This document shows, in pieces, positions 9,038 through 17,934 of a stretch of DNA of 52,766 nt. The notes beneath the pieces were generated by a model. That model made no database searches and was not told where the DNA came from. It worked only from the letters and a program-made list of their open reading frames with translations. Positions within the stretch are counted from its first letter, which is position 1. The number at the start of each line of letters is the position of its first letter. Source of the DNA: Chloroflexota bacterium (GTDB lineage Bacteria; Chloroflexota; Anaerolineae; Anaerolineales; Anaerolineaceae); the NCBI GenBank assembly GCA_012798455.1, contig JAAZNC010000015.1:1-52766 (forward strand). Direction: 5' to 3'. Both the position numbers and the translations under genes were made by a program.

Positions 9038-10540
9038 TTATAGCCCGTAAACTTCACCAAATTTGCTCTTTAAATAACGCATGAAGGGAGCAGCATTGAT
9101 CTTCTCTCCTGTGACCTTCTGTACCAGTTCTTGTGGCTCAAATTTTGCTCCATATTGGTGAATGTGCTCACGATACCAGCCCAGGATCTTGCTGAAATCT
9201 CCTGCTTCAACTTGTTGCAAAGCATTTGGATTATCTTCCAGCATCTTCTCCCATAATTGGGAAGAAACCAGATTTCCAAGCGCATAAGTGGGAAAGTACC
9301 CGAACAAACCAGATGACCAGTGAACGTCTTGCAGCACTCCTTCTTTATCCGTTGAAGGTGCAATCCCTAGGTAGGCTTTGAATTTTTCTTTCCATACTTC
9401 CGCGGCATCTTTGGCATTGATGCTGCCTTCCATGAGCCCGATCTCCATTTCCAATCGTAACATGATGTGCAGATTGTAGGTGGCTTCGTCTGCTTCGATG
9501 CGGATGAGGGAGGGCTCAACCTTGTTGATCCCTTTATAGAAGGTTTCCAGATCTATATTGCCTAATTGGCTGGGGAAGATTGCCTGCAGGTCTTTGTAAT
9601 ATCTTTTCCAGAATGGTTTAGAGCGACCAATCAGGTTTTCCCACATACGTGACTGAGATTCATGGATTGCCATGGAAGCCCCATCAGCCAGTGGGGTGCG
9701 GTTGAATTTCTTTGCAATTCCCTGTTCATATAGTGCATGCCCGCATTCGTGGAAGGTGCCGAACAGACAAGGTGACAGAAAATCGGGCACAATCTTGGTG
9801 GTGATGCGCACATCGTTCAGACCGAAGCTGGTTGTGAAAGGGTGTACCGAAATATCTTGTCGTCCATGATTCCAGTCATATCCAAAATCGGTGATGACTT
9901 TCTTCCCGAACTCGATCTGCCCATTTCCATTGTATTCATAGAAAAGGAAACTGTTATCGACCTGAGGTTGTTGACTCAGTTCCTGGATCAGTTCGACCTG
10001 TTCTTTCTTAAGGTCAGAAAAGATCTGTTGTACTTCTGAAGTTTTCATACCTGGTTCGAAATCATCCAGCAGCGGATCATAAACATGATCGTAAGGTTTA
10101 AAAAATTCCGCGTATTCTTTTCGCAAGTCAACCAGCTTTTCAAGGTGTGGGCGGAACAACTCGAAATTATCCGTTGCACGAGCTTCTTCCCAGGTGCTCT
10201 GAGCAACAGCAGTCTCTTTGGCGAAAGCGGATACCCATTTGCCTGTTACCTTGGTATTTTTGTCAAAATGGCACTTGGCAACTTTGATTAAACGGGCATC
10301 ATCTGAGTCTTTATCTAGGGTCTTTGCATAGTCACTTAGTTCACCGAGCAGTTTCCCTAATTCATCCGAAGTAGATTTTATGTGAACAATTTGACTGAGA
10401 GTAGCAGATTGTTCTCCGCGATCTTCTGCCGCACCACGCGGCATATTCACCTGCTGGTCCCATTCAAGAACTGCATTGGCTGCGCCAAGATCATGAACTT
10501 CGTGTAATAAGTTTTTTAATTGCTCAATTTTTTCTTGCAT
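9038..10540 (-). CDS. Carboxypeptidase M32 (carboxypeptidase Taq family)
   Basis: The 500-residue length is that of M32 metallocarboxypeptidases. The zinc motif HECGH is at residues 264-268 (the usual form is HEFGH), and the downstream glutamate ligand sits in the AIHESQSRMWEN segment (Glu294), a family signature. The N-terminus has the conserved LEWDQQVNMPRGAAEDR sequence. The enzyme removes single residues from peptide C-termini in the cytoplasm, with a role in peptide turnover. A clear AAAGGAG ribosome binding site precedes the ATG at 10540. The gene lies 18 bases after the 3-phosphoglycerate dehydrogenase gene on the same strand, so the two probably form a short operon ending at the terminator near 9000. 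Confidence 0.95.
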   Translation of the reverse strand: MQEKIEQLKNLLHEVHDLGAANAVLEWDQQVNMPRGAAEDRGEQSATLSQIVHIKSTSDELGKLLGELSDYAKTLDKDSDDARLIKVAKCHFDKNTKVTGKWVSAFAKETAVAQSTWEEARATDNFELFRPHLEKLVDLRKEYAEFFKPYDHVYDPLLDDFEPGMKTSEVQQIFSDLKKEQVELIQELSQQPQVDNSFLFYEYNGNGQIEFGKKVITDFGYDWNHGRQDISVHPFTTSFGLNDVRITTKIVPDFLSPCLFGTFHECGHALYEQGIAKKFNRTPLADGASMAIHESQSRMWENLIGRSKPFWKRYYKDLQAIFPSQLGNIDLETFYKGINKVEPSLIRIEADEATYNLHIMLRLEMEIGLMEGSINAKDAAEVWKEKFKAYLGIAPSTDKEGVLQDVHWSSGLFGYFPTYALGNLVSSQLWEKMLEDNPNALQQVEAGDFSKILGWYREHIHQYGAKFEPQELVQKVTGEKINAAPFMRYLKSKFGEVYGL

Positions 10541-10558
10541 GACTTCTCCTTTATTGAT

Positions 10559-11503
10559 TTATGCAACTTTCCAGCGCAGTGGTTTATCATCCAGGGCGGC
10601 GAGTACTTCGTTTACGATATCGATTGCAGCTCTGCGTTGGGCTTCTTCTGTTTCACCACCAATATGCGGTGTGGCGATCAGCTTAGGGTGCTTTACCAGC
10701 AAAGAATCCTTGGGAGGTTCTTTTTCAAAAACATCCAGGGCGGCGCTGGCTACTTTGCCGTTTTCAAGGGCTTGCAGTAGTGCATCTTCATCAATAACAC
10801 CACCACGTGCAGCAGAGATAATGCGCACTCCGTCTTTCATCTTTGCAATAGTCTGGTCATTGATCATGTGTCTGGTCGAGTCAGTTAATGGCACATGTAA
10901 TGTGATCACATCAGCACGGCTAAATAATTCGTCGAGGCTTACGGGTTCTCCTCCGTGATCTTTGATCTGATCATCATTTGCGATCAGATCGTACGCGATC
11001 ACATTCATTCCAAATGCTTTGGCATATTTACCAACTGTGGAACCAATGTTTCCAAATCCGATTACCCCTAAAATTTTTCCGTTGAGTTCTGTTCCTTTAA
11101 TTTCTTTCTTATACCAGATTTCTGCTTTTAACCCCGCATCTGCTTTGGTGATCTCGCGCACCATTGCCAGCATTAACGCCATGGCATGTTCGGCAACTGC
11201 AACGGTGGTGGCTACTGGAGCATTCACTACAGTTACCCCTCTTTCTTTGGCGGCTGCAAGGTCGATATTGTCCACACCGACCCCACACCGCCCCACCACT
11301 TTTAGCCTGCTGGCTTTAGTTAACACCTCTTTCGTGACTTTGGTTCTACCTCTGACGATCAATGCGTCGTAATCTTCAATGCAAGCCAGCAGTGCATCAG
11401 ATTCGATGCCGTTTTGGTCATCAAATGAGATCTTCTTTTCATCCAATATTGCTTTTCCGGTTTTGGCTAATCCATCGGTTAATAATATTCTCCATGCAGG
11501 CAT
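10559..11503 (-). CDS. serA: D-3-phosphoglycerate dehydrogenase, short form without ACT domain
   Basis: The 314-residue protein is a D-isomer-specific 2-hydroxyacid dehydrogenase. The N-terminal part contains the substrate-binding segment GRCGVGVDNID (usually GRAGVGVDN). The NAD motif GFGNIG is at 149-154. The catalytic triad is visible as Arg233 in AARGGVIDE, Glu262 in DVFEKEPP and His280 in TPHIGG. It would oxidise 3-phosphoglycerate to 3-phosphohydroxypyruvate, the first step of serine synthesis. The length means it lacks the C-terminal ACT regulatory domain, so direct serine feedback is unlikely. A related 2-hydroxyacid dehydrogenase function cannot be excluded. The start has AAGGAG six bases upstream. 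A class V aminotransferase at 22221-23285 could supply the next step, but it is 11 kb away. Confidence 0.85.
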   Translation of the reverse strand: MPAWRILLTDGLAKTGKAILDEKKISFDDQNGIESDALLACIEDYDALIVRGRTKVTKEVLTKASRLKVVGRCGVGVDNIDLAAAKERGVTVVNAPVATTVAVAEHAMALMLAMVREITKADAGLKAEIWYKKEIKGTELNGKILGVIGFGNIGSTVGKYAKAFGMNVIAYDLIANDDQIKDHGGEPVSLDELFSRADVITLHVPLTDSTRHMINDQTIAKMKDGVRIISAARGGVIDEDALLQALENGKVASAALDVFEKEPPKDSLLVKHPKLIATPHIGGETEEAQRRAAIDIVNEVLAALDDKPLRWKVA

Positions 11504-11621
11504 AATCCACTCCTTATTCCATCAATTAATAGAAAAATTGTATCTCATTCCTGGTTTGTTTAATAGTGTCCAGCTTACCAATTTTCACAAGATAAATCTC
11601 ATTTCGGAGTAATAGCATTAA

Positions 11622-11655
11622 ACAAAAAAGCAGCTTTTTTTCGCTGCCTTTTTGT
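11622..11655 (-). terminator. Hairpin terminator for the MacA/MacB-like operon
   Basis: ACAAAAAAGCAGC (11622-11634) pairs with GCTGCCTTTTTGT (11643-11655), with a single-base bulge and an eight-base loop. On the minus strand the stem is followed by a T-rich run just past the permease stop codon, so it should end the exporter operon; it may also work in the other direction. Confidence 0.7.
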
Positions 11656-12881
11656 TATTCATGTCGTAAAGCTTCAACCGGTTCGAGATTGGCTGCTTTG
11701 TTTGCCGGATAGATCCCAAAGAAGAGACCGACCGCTGTTGAGAAGAGAGTTGCTAAAACGATTGCTCCGAAACCGACCTGTGGGTTGAATTGGATTCCTT
11801 GAGAGCCTGCAATCGACCCGATCGCAGTCGATATCAACCAACCCAATATAATACCTAATATTCCACCCATCATGCTGAGCAGAGATGATTCGGTCAGGAA
11901 CTGGATAAGGATATCTTTTTTCTTAGCTCCAATGGCTTTACGCAAACCGATTTCTTTGGTCCGCTCTGTCACCGACACCAGCATGATGTTCATAATGCCA
12001 ATTCCTCCAACTAGGAGGGAAATGCCTGCGATGCCACTCAGGAATATCTTAAAGATATTGGTGATGCTGCTTGCCAGGGATAGAAAATCTTGTTGTGAAT
12101 AGATAGTGAAATCATCCTGCCCAAGATTGGTACTATGTCTTCTCCTCAATATCTCCTGTATCTCGCTGGTGGCGTCCGGTACGGAATCTGCCGTAATGGC
12201 TTTGACATAGATGATATCAACCCGATCCTGGTCCCTTGAGAATAGACGGCTTTTAGCAGTGGTGATTGGTACAAGAATCACATCATCCTGGCTGCCAAAC
12301 TGTCCACCTCCTTTGGGAGATAACACACCAACAATGCGAAAGGGTTGCCCTTCAATAGTGATGACTTCACCCAACAGGTTATCCCGCTGACCGAACAGCT
12401 TATCTGCCACATCTACACCGATCAATGCTACTGATGCGCGTGCGTTCGCATTTTGTTCATTGATGAAATCACCTTCCAGAAGTTCATAATTTCTGGCATC
12501 CTGAAATTCGGGGGTTACCCCAAATATTTGGGTCGTTTTTGATTCGCCGCCATATTTAACAACCCCGCTACCTTGAATGACAGGAGCTACAACATCAACA
12601 TGTGGTGCGGCAAAGATTTCACCGATCGCTTCGGCATCTTGCATGGTAAGGGGTTGGACGGTAACCGTATCATCCTGTTCATTACCCTCAAAGACAAAAA
12701 GTAGGTTTGTTCCAATCCCACTGATTTGATTGAGGATGGTATCTTGAGCACCGGTGCCGATGGCGATCATGGCGATTACTGCAGCCACTCCGATCACAAT
12801 ACCAAGTGTGGTAAGAATAGAACGCATCCTGTTAGCATAAAGACTGCTCCAGGCTTCATTGAGCGTTTGTATGAAGTTCAT
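11655..12881 (-). CDS. MacB-like ABC transporter permease (FtsX domain)
   Basis: The 408-residue protein has the MacB topology: one membrane helix near residues 20-42 (with the SILTTLGIVIGVAAVIAM pattern), a large periplasmic domain (about 45-280), and three C-terminal helices forming the FtsX domain. The conserved motif VTERTKEIGLRKAIGAKKKDI lies between helices two and three. It is a type VII (mechanotransmission) ABC protein that does not itself move solutes through the membrane but drives an outer component. It overlaps the ATPase gene by ATGA at 12878-12881 and is the last gene of the adaptor-ATPase-permease operon. Exported molecules may be antibiotics, peptides or lipids; sequence does not say which. 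Confidence 0.93.
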   Translation of the reverse strand: MNFIQTLNEAWSSLYANRMRSILTTLGIVIGVAAVIAMIAIGTGAQDTILNQISGIGTNLLFVFEGNEQDDTVTVQPLTMQDAEAIGEIFAAPHVDVVAPVIQGSGVVKYGGESKTTQIFGVTPEFQDARNYELLEGDFINEQNANARASVALIGVDVADKLFGQRDNLLGEVITIEGQPFRIVGVLSPKGGGQFGSQDDVILVPITTAKSRLFSRDQDRVDIIYVKAITADSVPDATSEIQEILRRRHSTNLGQDDFTIYSQQDFLSLASSITNIFKIFLSGIAGISLLVGGIGIMNIMLVSVTERTKEIGLRKAIGAKKKDILIQFLTESSLLSMMGGILGIILGWLISTAIGSIAGSQGIQFNPQVGFGAIVLATLFSTAVGLFFGIYPANKAANLEPVEALRHE

Positions 12882-13561
12882 GCCTTCACCTTCTTGATCA
12901 ATCCATCAAAGATTTGAATGGTACGCTGGGTAAGGGCACCGATTTTGGGATCATGGGTGACGATGATCAAAGTGGTGCCGAATTTCTTATTCAATCCCAG
13001 CAGCACATCCATGATTTCCTTGCCGGATTTTGAATCAAGATTTCCGGTAGGTTCATCTGCCAAAATGATAGCAGGATTGTTGATGATGGCTCTGGCGATG
13101 GCAACGCGCTGCTGCTGCCCTCCGGAGAGTTCGGAAGGTTTATGGTGAATACGATCCCCCAATCCCACGCTTTCCAGTGCTTTTACAGCTAAATCCGACC
13201 GGTTTGAGGTAACACCGGCGTAACGCAAGGGTAATTCCACGTTGGCAAGGGCAGTAGAACGGGAAAGCAAATTAAAATTCTGGAAGACGAATCCCACTTT
13301 TTGGTTGCGAATTTGTGCCAGTTGATCATCGGTTAGAGCGGATACATCTTCTCCATCAAGGATATACTGACCGCTGGTCAGTCGATCAAGGCAACCAAGG
13401 ATGTTCATCAAAGTGGATTTCCCGGAACCAGAAGGTCCCATGATAGAAACTATTTCACCCTTTTTTATATCAAATGTGACACTACACAATGCTCTTACCT
13501 CAACCTCACCCATGCTGTAGACTTTCGTGAGGTCCTTGATCTCAATAACGTTATTTTTCAC
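12878..13561 (-). CDS. ABC transporter ATP-binding protein, MacB/LolD type
   Basis: The 227-residue ATPase has every expected motif: Walker A GPSGSGKST (42-50), Q-loop in FVFQNFNLL, signature LSGGQ (145-149), Walker B IILADE (165-170) and the H-loop in VTHD. The PTGNLDSKSG sequence after Walker B is characteristic of the LolD/MacB/FtsE group. It energises the neighbouring FtsX-type permease. The start is a GTG at 13561 with GAGG five bases away, immediately after the adaptor stop at 13564, so the three proteins are made in step. Confidence 0.95.
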   Translation of the reverse strand: MKNNVIEIKDLTKVYSMGEVEVRALCSVTFDIKKGEIVSIMGPSGSGKSTLMNILGCLDRLTSGQYILDGEDVSALTDDQLAQIRNQKVGFVFQNFNLLSRSTALANVELPLRYAGVTSNRSDLAVKALESVGLGDRIHHKPSELSGGQQQRVAIARAIINNPAIILADEPTGNLDSKSGKEIMDVLLGLNKKFGTTLIIVTHDPKIGALTQRTIQIFDGLIKKVKA

Positions 13562-13563
13562 TT

Positions 13564-14976
13564 CTACCTCGTGAAAGCAGGTCGTTGACTGGTATTGAAC
13601 AGATCCTGTGGTGGATTCAATACAAGAGAGTCATTTTCCTGAATATCTCCGGATAAAATTTGAGTATAGCTGTCGGACGAAGAGCCAATTTTGACTGTAA
13701 CCCTATCGATATTTCCATTGCGAAGTACATACACAACCACATCACCGTTATCCAACCGGATGGCGCGATTGGGAACGATCAACGTATCTTCCATTTTCAA
13801 AACGGTGATGCTAACCGAAGCGGTCATCCCTGGTAATATTTCTTTATCACTGTCTGTGACGAGCAACTTGACGGTAAAATCGATTGCCCCCTGGTTTTCT
13901 ACACCAGCACCGGAAACTTCTACAACTTTTCCGTGATAGGTTTTATCTAGCAGGGAATCGAAAGTGAATTCAGCATCCTGTCCAATCTGGATCTTATGGA
14001 TATCAATCTCCGGGATATCAACTTCGACATAGAATTTTGAAAGATCATCGATACGGAAAGCACTGGTGCCAGTACTGACCTCATCACCGATTTTTGTCAT
14101 CACCATGGTAACGGTGCCATCAAAAGGTGCCTGGATTTGTGCCATTCCGGCTACGGCTTCAGCAGCAGTTACTTTAGCCTGGGCTGCCAGGATATCGTCG
14201 GTATTTTGCCCGTCCTTTACCCGCTCCCAATCGCGCTGCGCATCTGCCAATTGTGCCTTGGCAAGATCATATTTGGCGAAATCCTGAGCGACCTGAGTAT
14301 TATAGGATTTTCCCAAGATATAACTGAGATTCCTGAGCGCTTTATCTCGTGCGTTTTGTGCATCATCCAGGGCAGTTTGCAGCTCTTGCTTTTCTGCATC
14401 TGAATTGGCTTGATCTAAAATTGTTTGTGCTTGTTTGAGGATTTCTTCAGCTGCGATGAATTCAGAACGAGCACTCTCGAGTATCGTTAGATCTGCATTG
14501 TTATAGTTCCAGTCATCTATATCTTCCTTCGCGTTCTTTAGATTTTCTTCTGCATCAAGCAGATTTAGATAGATTTGTGAACGCTGGGTATCGGATTCCA
14601 TTGCAGTTTCAAGATTGCGTTGTGCATCCACCAGATCGGCTTGAGCGAGGATGACGTTCTGAGGGAGGGATGTGGGTGCCAGTTCTGCCAGAATAGTTCC
14701 CGAAGTTACTACATTTTCATTTTCAACGTACACCGAACTCACGTTTCCACTAGTTTTCCAGGAAAGTATTGCTGATTTATTGGCTTCTACTTTTCCAGTT
14801 CCGCCTACTGTGGCGATCAATTCACCTTTTTCAACTGTAGTTGTGAGCAGGTTTTCGTTACTGCTAGCGTTTTTTCGCATTTGTGAAAATACGATGATCA
14901 AAATAAGTGCTAAAACTATCCCTCCAATATAGTAATATTTCTTTTCGATTTTCTGTTTCTTCTTTCCCTCAGACAT
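13564..14976 (-). CDS. HlyD/MacA-like periplasmic adaptor (membrane fusion protein)
   Basis: The 470-residue protein has a short basic cytoplasmic tail, one membrane anchor (about residues 13-32), a lipoyl-like half, a long helical hairpin of about 160 residues rich in Ala, Glu, Gln and Asp, the second lipoyl half (IQAPFDGTVT), then beta-barrel and membrane-proximal domains. This is the order of MacA-type adaptors that couple MacB-like permeases to an exit route. The ATG at 14976 was chosen because AGAGG lies seven bases upstream; an upstream in-frame ATG at 15000 lacks such a site. It is the first gene of the exporter operon and has a strong sigma70-like promoter upstream. Confidence 0.9.
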   Translation of the reverse strand: MSEGKKKQKIEKKYYYIGGIVLALILIIVFSQMRKNASSNENLLTTTVEKGELIATVGGTGKVEANKSAILSWKTSGNVSSVYVENENVVTSGTILAELAPTSLPQNVILAQADLVDAQRNLETAMESDTQRSQIYLNLLDAEENLKNAKEDIDDWNYNNADLTILESARSEFIAAEEILKQAQTILDQANSDAEKQELQTALDDAQNARDKALRNLSYILGKSYNTQVAQDFAKYDLAKAQLADAQRDWERVKDGQNTDDILAAQAKVTAAEAVAGMAQIQAPFDGTVTMVMTKIGDEVSTGTSAFRIDDLSKFYVEVDIPEIDIHKIQIGQDAEFTFDSLLDKTYHGKVVEVSGAGVENQGAIDFTVKLLVTDSDKEILPGMTASVSITVLKMEDTLIVPNRAIRLDNGDVVVYVLRNGNIDRVTVKIGSSSDSYTQILSGDIQENDSLVLNPPQDLFNTSQRPAFTR

Positions 14977-15047
14977 ACTTGTACCTCTTTCCGACTGCAT
15001 TCATCATCAATTCTTAGAGATTGTGAAAAATTGAAATTAACCTGATA

Positions 15048-15076
15048 AACATAATTTTCGCATATCTTTTTGTCAA
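15048..15076 (-). promoter_or_regulatory. Sigma70-like promoter of the MacA/MacB-like operon
   Basis: On the minus strand a perfect TTGACA (15076-15071) is followed after 17 bases by TATGTT (15053-15048). Transcription would begin near 15041, giving a leader of about 65 bases before the adaptor ATG. The rest of the 15001-15154 gap is AT-rich and shows no gene. Confidence 0.7.
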
Positions 15077-15154
15077 GAAAAAAAACGTTATAAATTTATT
15101 AATAATGCATGAAGATATTGCGGATCACATAGAAATTATCAATCTATCTTGTAA

Positions 15155-15532
15155 TCATTCTGAAGGAAAATCATTATCGGAGAAATCTGTTATTTCAGGT
15201 AGTTCTTTTTCAATTTGTTTGTACGATTGCCCTTTTTCGAGTCTATCCACAACCTCATGAAATTCGGGCGCCAGAGTGTTCTCACTTTGCTGTTCCATCT
15301 TGCGTAGAGCTTTTCCTACTGCCTTTGGATCGTTTTCTATTTCTCCAATATCCTCGGGTGTATATTGTATCTGTCTTGAAGATATATGCAATCTGACTGG
15401 GGTGATCTGCCTCTCAACCTCGTTCCCTCCACAATACGGGCAGAAGATGGAAATCTCCCCATATTTTCTGTATGAAATATTTTTTTCGAACCTTTTTTGA
15501 CATTCATGGCATCGAAACAGGTAAGCAGGCAT
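15155..15532 (-). CDS. FmdB-like zinc-ribbon protein
   Basis: The 125-residue protein begins MPAYLFRCHECQKRFE and has two cysteine pairs, CHEC near residue 8 and CPYC near residue 32, spaced as in the FmdB/CxxC regulatory zinc-ribbon family. The remaining C-terminal part is acidic and helical, with no known domain. FmdB-type proteins were first proposed to be transcriptional regulators, but most have no proven function. The reading frame extends further upstream, but the ATG at 15532 matches the family's MPxYxFxC start. It is divergent from guanylate kinase, with a shared 55-base promoter region. Confidence 0.8.
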   Translation of the reverse strand: MPAYLFRCHECQKRFEKNISYRKYGEISIFCPYCGGNEVERQITPVRLHISSRQIQYTPEDIGEIENDPKAVGKALRKMEQQSENTLAPEFHEVVDRLEKGQSYKQIEKELPEITDFSDNDFPSE

Positions 15533-15560
15533 ATTTAGCTCTCTGGTTGAAGACTTTTCA

Positions 15561-15568
15561 ATTATAAT
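15561..15568. promoter_or_regulatory. Overlapping divergent -10 elements (gmk and zinc-ribbon gene)
   Basis: The sequence ATTATAAT reads as TATAAT on both strands (plus 15563-15568, minus 15566-15561). It sits midway in the 55-base divergent gap, at suitable distances from both starts. No good -35 hexamers were seen, so this is a tentative call. Confidence 0.4.
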
Positions 15569-15587
15569 CATTTTACATTTCAACCGG

Positions 15588-16238
15588 ATGATGTGCATGA
15601 ATCGTGATGTTATTATAAACTTTGATATTCTGAATAAAGATGCACTGCTTATCGTGATATCGGGTCCTTCGGGTGTGGGCAAAGATTCGGTAGTGAAAGA
15701 ATTAAAAAACCGTGCTGGTCAATTTCATTTTGTGATTACTGCCAATACCCGGGCACCCCGATTTGATGAGGTTGAAGGTGTTGATTATTTCTTTGTCAGT
15801 CGGACTGAATTCGAGCAAATGATTAAGAATAACCAGTTGGCTGAATGGTCACATGTCTACGGTGATTATAAAGGTGTGCCTAAAGTCCAAATCGAAGATG
15901 CTTTGCATAGCGGTAAGGACGTACTGATGCGCCTGGATGTGCAGGGTGCGAAAAAGATAAAAAAGCTATATCCGTTTGCGATCCTGGTATTCTTGCTCCC
16001 TTCCAGTGAAAAAGAATGGATCGCGCGTTTGCAAGAAAGAGCTGAGGGACAGGGCAGAGACGTGGATATGGATATCCGTATAACCAAGGTGAAAGAAGAA
16101 CTTGATACGCTAGGTTCTTTTAATTATGCGGTGGTAAATGCAGATGGAAAATTGCACCAGACGGTGGATACGATCTTGGCAATTGTTGCTGCGGAGCATC
16201 ATAAATTGGATCATATGCGAGAAAAAATCACGGAATAG
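15588..16238 (+). CDS. gmk: Guanylate kinase
   Basis: The 216-residue protein has the P-loop GPSGVGKDS near residues 26-34, the GMP-binding segment with TANTRAPR and VDYFFVSRTEFEQM, the lid and the LMRLDVQGAKKIKKLYP segment, all typical of bacterial guanylate kinase. It phosphorylates GMP to GDP with ATP in nucleotide metabolism. The usual TTRxPRxGE segment is slightly changed (TANTRAPRFDEVEG). Three in-frame ATGs lie near the start (15588, 15591, 15597); the GGATG before 15597 may act as its binding site, so the true start could be nine bases later. The 3' end overlaps the convergent MFS gene by 11 bases. Confidence 0.92.
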   Translation: MMCMNRDVIINFDILNKDALLIVISGPSGVGKDSVVKELKNRAGQFHFVITANTRAPRFDEVEGVDYFFVSRTEFEQMIKNNQLAEWSHVYGDYKGVPKVQIEDALHSGKDVLMRLDVQGAKKIKKLYPFAILVFLLPSSEKEWIARLQERAEGQGRDVDMDIRITKVKEELDTLGSFNYAVVNADGKLHQTVDTILAIVAAEHHKLDHMREKITE

Positions 16239-17496
16239 TTTTTTCTGCTTGCTGGCGCCGCAAACCTTCCTGCTCGATTCCCATTAAATTGTTGTTTGTG
16301 AATCCCAATAAACCCAACAGGATGCAACCAATGCCTCCGATATAGAACCAACCCTGAATACCGACCAATTCTGCCACCGGTGCGGCGATTACCATGGAAA
16401 TAGGTGACATGGCATTCGCCAGGCTGCTGAGGGTGGTAAATACACGTCCTTGCATATCAGGTTTTACATTGGTTTGCATAATGGCTGTGATAGAACCATT
16501 GGCAATTGGATTCATAACCCCTGTCATTAACATACCGGCTAACGCAAGGTTGAAGAGATTGGCTGGCGCCACTGCGATTAAAATAATGGCTAATCCCATG
16601 CCAATGATGGAGGTTAGTGTCGTGATAATACGTTTCTTAAATCCTCCCCAAGTGCTTAATAATACTCCCCCTGAAATAACCCCGATACCAAACACCGATT
16701 CCACTAAACTAAGCTGAACGGCATTTCCGTTGAAATGTTGAGTTACCAACAAGGGGGTTAATGTGAAACCGGGATTAACCAAAAAATTGATCAGGGTAGC
16801 AGTCAGGGTCAGGATAAGCATTCCCTTCCAATTTTTTAGATAATGAAGTCCGCTTTTGATATCTGTTATCAGATTAGTGAACGGTTGAATTTCCTGTTGG
16901 TTTTCCGGTAGCGGTTGCGGAATCTGAACAAAAAATAAAGGAAAAATTGCAATCAAGGCAGTGATAATGTCGATGCTTAGGATTTTTTGGATGGGAAAAA
17001 ATCCTAGCAATAGTGCTGCGAATGGAGGCCCAAGAACGTTCAGCAATCCCCTGATCGATTGGTTCATTCCTTCTACTCTTGCCATTTGTTCTTTTGGTAC
17101 AAGCAGAGAGGTCGATGAACGCATAGAAGGCCAGTGGAAAGTACTGCCAGCCTCACGCAGGAACATAACAAGATAGATATGCCAGATAAGAATTCTATTA
17201 GTGAAAAAAAGAAAGATCAGCAGTAGGGTTACCAGTGCAATGAAGATATCAGAGACGATCATGATCCGTCGACGATCCCAACGGTCAACCAGGACTCCGA
17301 TGAAAGGCGCCAGAAAGATGTTGGGAAGCAGGCTTACCAAGGTGGAGGTTGCTAAAACCGAGGCGGATCCGGTTTGTTTGGTGAGATACCAGATCAAGGT
17401 GAATTGGACGATTTGCGACCCCAATAAGCTAAATGCTTGCCCAAACCAAATAGAAAAGAATTTACTTTTCCAATTTTTATTTAGTTGAGCTTGCAT
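16228..17496 (-). CDS. MFS transporter, drug-efflux-like
   Basis: The 422-residue protein has twelve predicted helices and starts with a typical SIWFGQAFSLLGSQIVQFTLIWYLT first helix. The loop between helices two and three has the MFS motif A form GVLVDRWDRRR. The pattern matches the branch of macrolide-efflux/enterobactin-exporter-like MFS proteins common in Gram-positives and Chloroflexota. It would export small molecules by proton antiport; the substrate is unknown. An AGGGGAAATGG sequence precedes the ATG at 17496. It lies 25 bases after the SHOCT-like gene and probably belongs to the same transcript as the DUF2089 regulator-like gene. Confidence 0.88.
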   Translation of the reverse strand: MQAQLNKNWKSKFFSIWFGQAFSLLGSQIVQFTLIWYLTKQTGSASVLATSTLVSLLPNIFLAPFIGVLVDRWDRRRIMIVSDIFIALVTLLLIFLFFTNRILIWHIYLVMFLREAGSTFHWPSMRSSTSLLVPKEQMARVEGMNQSIRGLLNVLGPPFAALLLGFFPIQKILSIDIITALIAIFPLFFVQIPQPLPENQQEIQPFTNLITDIKSGLHYLKNWKGMLILTLTATLINFLVNPGFTLTPLLVTQHFNGNAVQLSLVESVFGIGVISGGVLLSTWGGFKKRIITTLTSIIGMGLAIILIAVAPANLFNLALAGMLMTGVMNPIANGSITAIMQTNVKPDMQGRVFTTLSSLANAMSPISMVIAAPVAELVGIQGWFYIGGIGCILLGLLGFTNNNLMGIEQEGLRRQQAEKTIP

Positions 17497-17521
17497 CCAT
17501 TTCCCCTGAACAATGATTATT

Positions 17522-17899
17522 TTATTCGATGAAGATTTCTACATGCTCATTATCTTCATCATCAATAACGTCGATTATTAATCCTGTTTTTCCTGTTTTA
17601 ATGGCACTCATTACTTCATCCGAGTTCATCCCCGCCAATTCGGGCGAAAATTGCGCTCCGATGCGAAAACCCGCATTCATTAACCCGATCGGGATGCGGA
17701 TGTTGGTTTTTTGGATCCCGGTTACTGCATCAGAGACACGTACACGAAACCACCGACCAGTTTTTGATTCTTTTTCTTCTTTTTTTTCTTTTTCAAAAGA
17801 TTTTCCTGATTCCAATGCTTCTAAGAGTTTGGCTGCTTGTTCAGCATCGATCTTGCCTTCTTGGAGCATCTTCAGGATCATCATACGATCTTCTTCCAT
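17522..17899 (-). CDS. SHOCT-like / YvlB-LiaX N-terminal domain protein
   Basis: The 125-residue cytoplasmic protein opens with MILKMLQEGKIDAEQAAKLLEALE, the short helical 'GKI-x-x-EEA-x-LL' motif found at the N-terminus of YvlB, LiaX and related stress proteins. A lysine/glutamate-rich linker (residues 35-48) leads to a domain with VRVSD and IPIGLMNAGFRIG that is shared by such proteins. The function is unknown; LiaX relatives take part in envelope stress signalling. The ATG at 17899 is chosen because AGGAG lies nine bases upstream. The same GKIS-x-DEA motif ends the neighbouring DUF2089 protein, and both sit ahead of an exporter gene. Confidence 0.75.
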   Translation of the reverse strand: MEEDRMMILKMLQEGKIDAEQAAKLLEALESGKSFEKEKKEEKESKTGRWFRVRVSDAVTGIQKTNIRIPIGLMNAGFRIGAQFSPELAGMNSDEVMSAIKTGKTGLIIDVIDDEDNEHVEIFIE

Positions 17900-17934
17900 A
17901 GTCAACAACTCCTGCTTAATTCTAATCTGTTATT

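Noticed and set aside
15533-15682. N-terminal extension of the zinc-ribbon protein by about 50 residues
   Set aside because: The extension overlaps the guanylate kinase start on the other strand and lacks the MPxYxFxC beginning of the family, which occurs at 15532.
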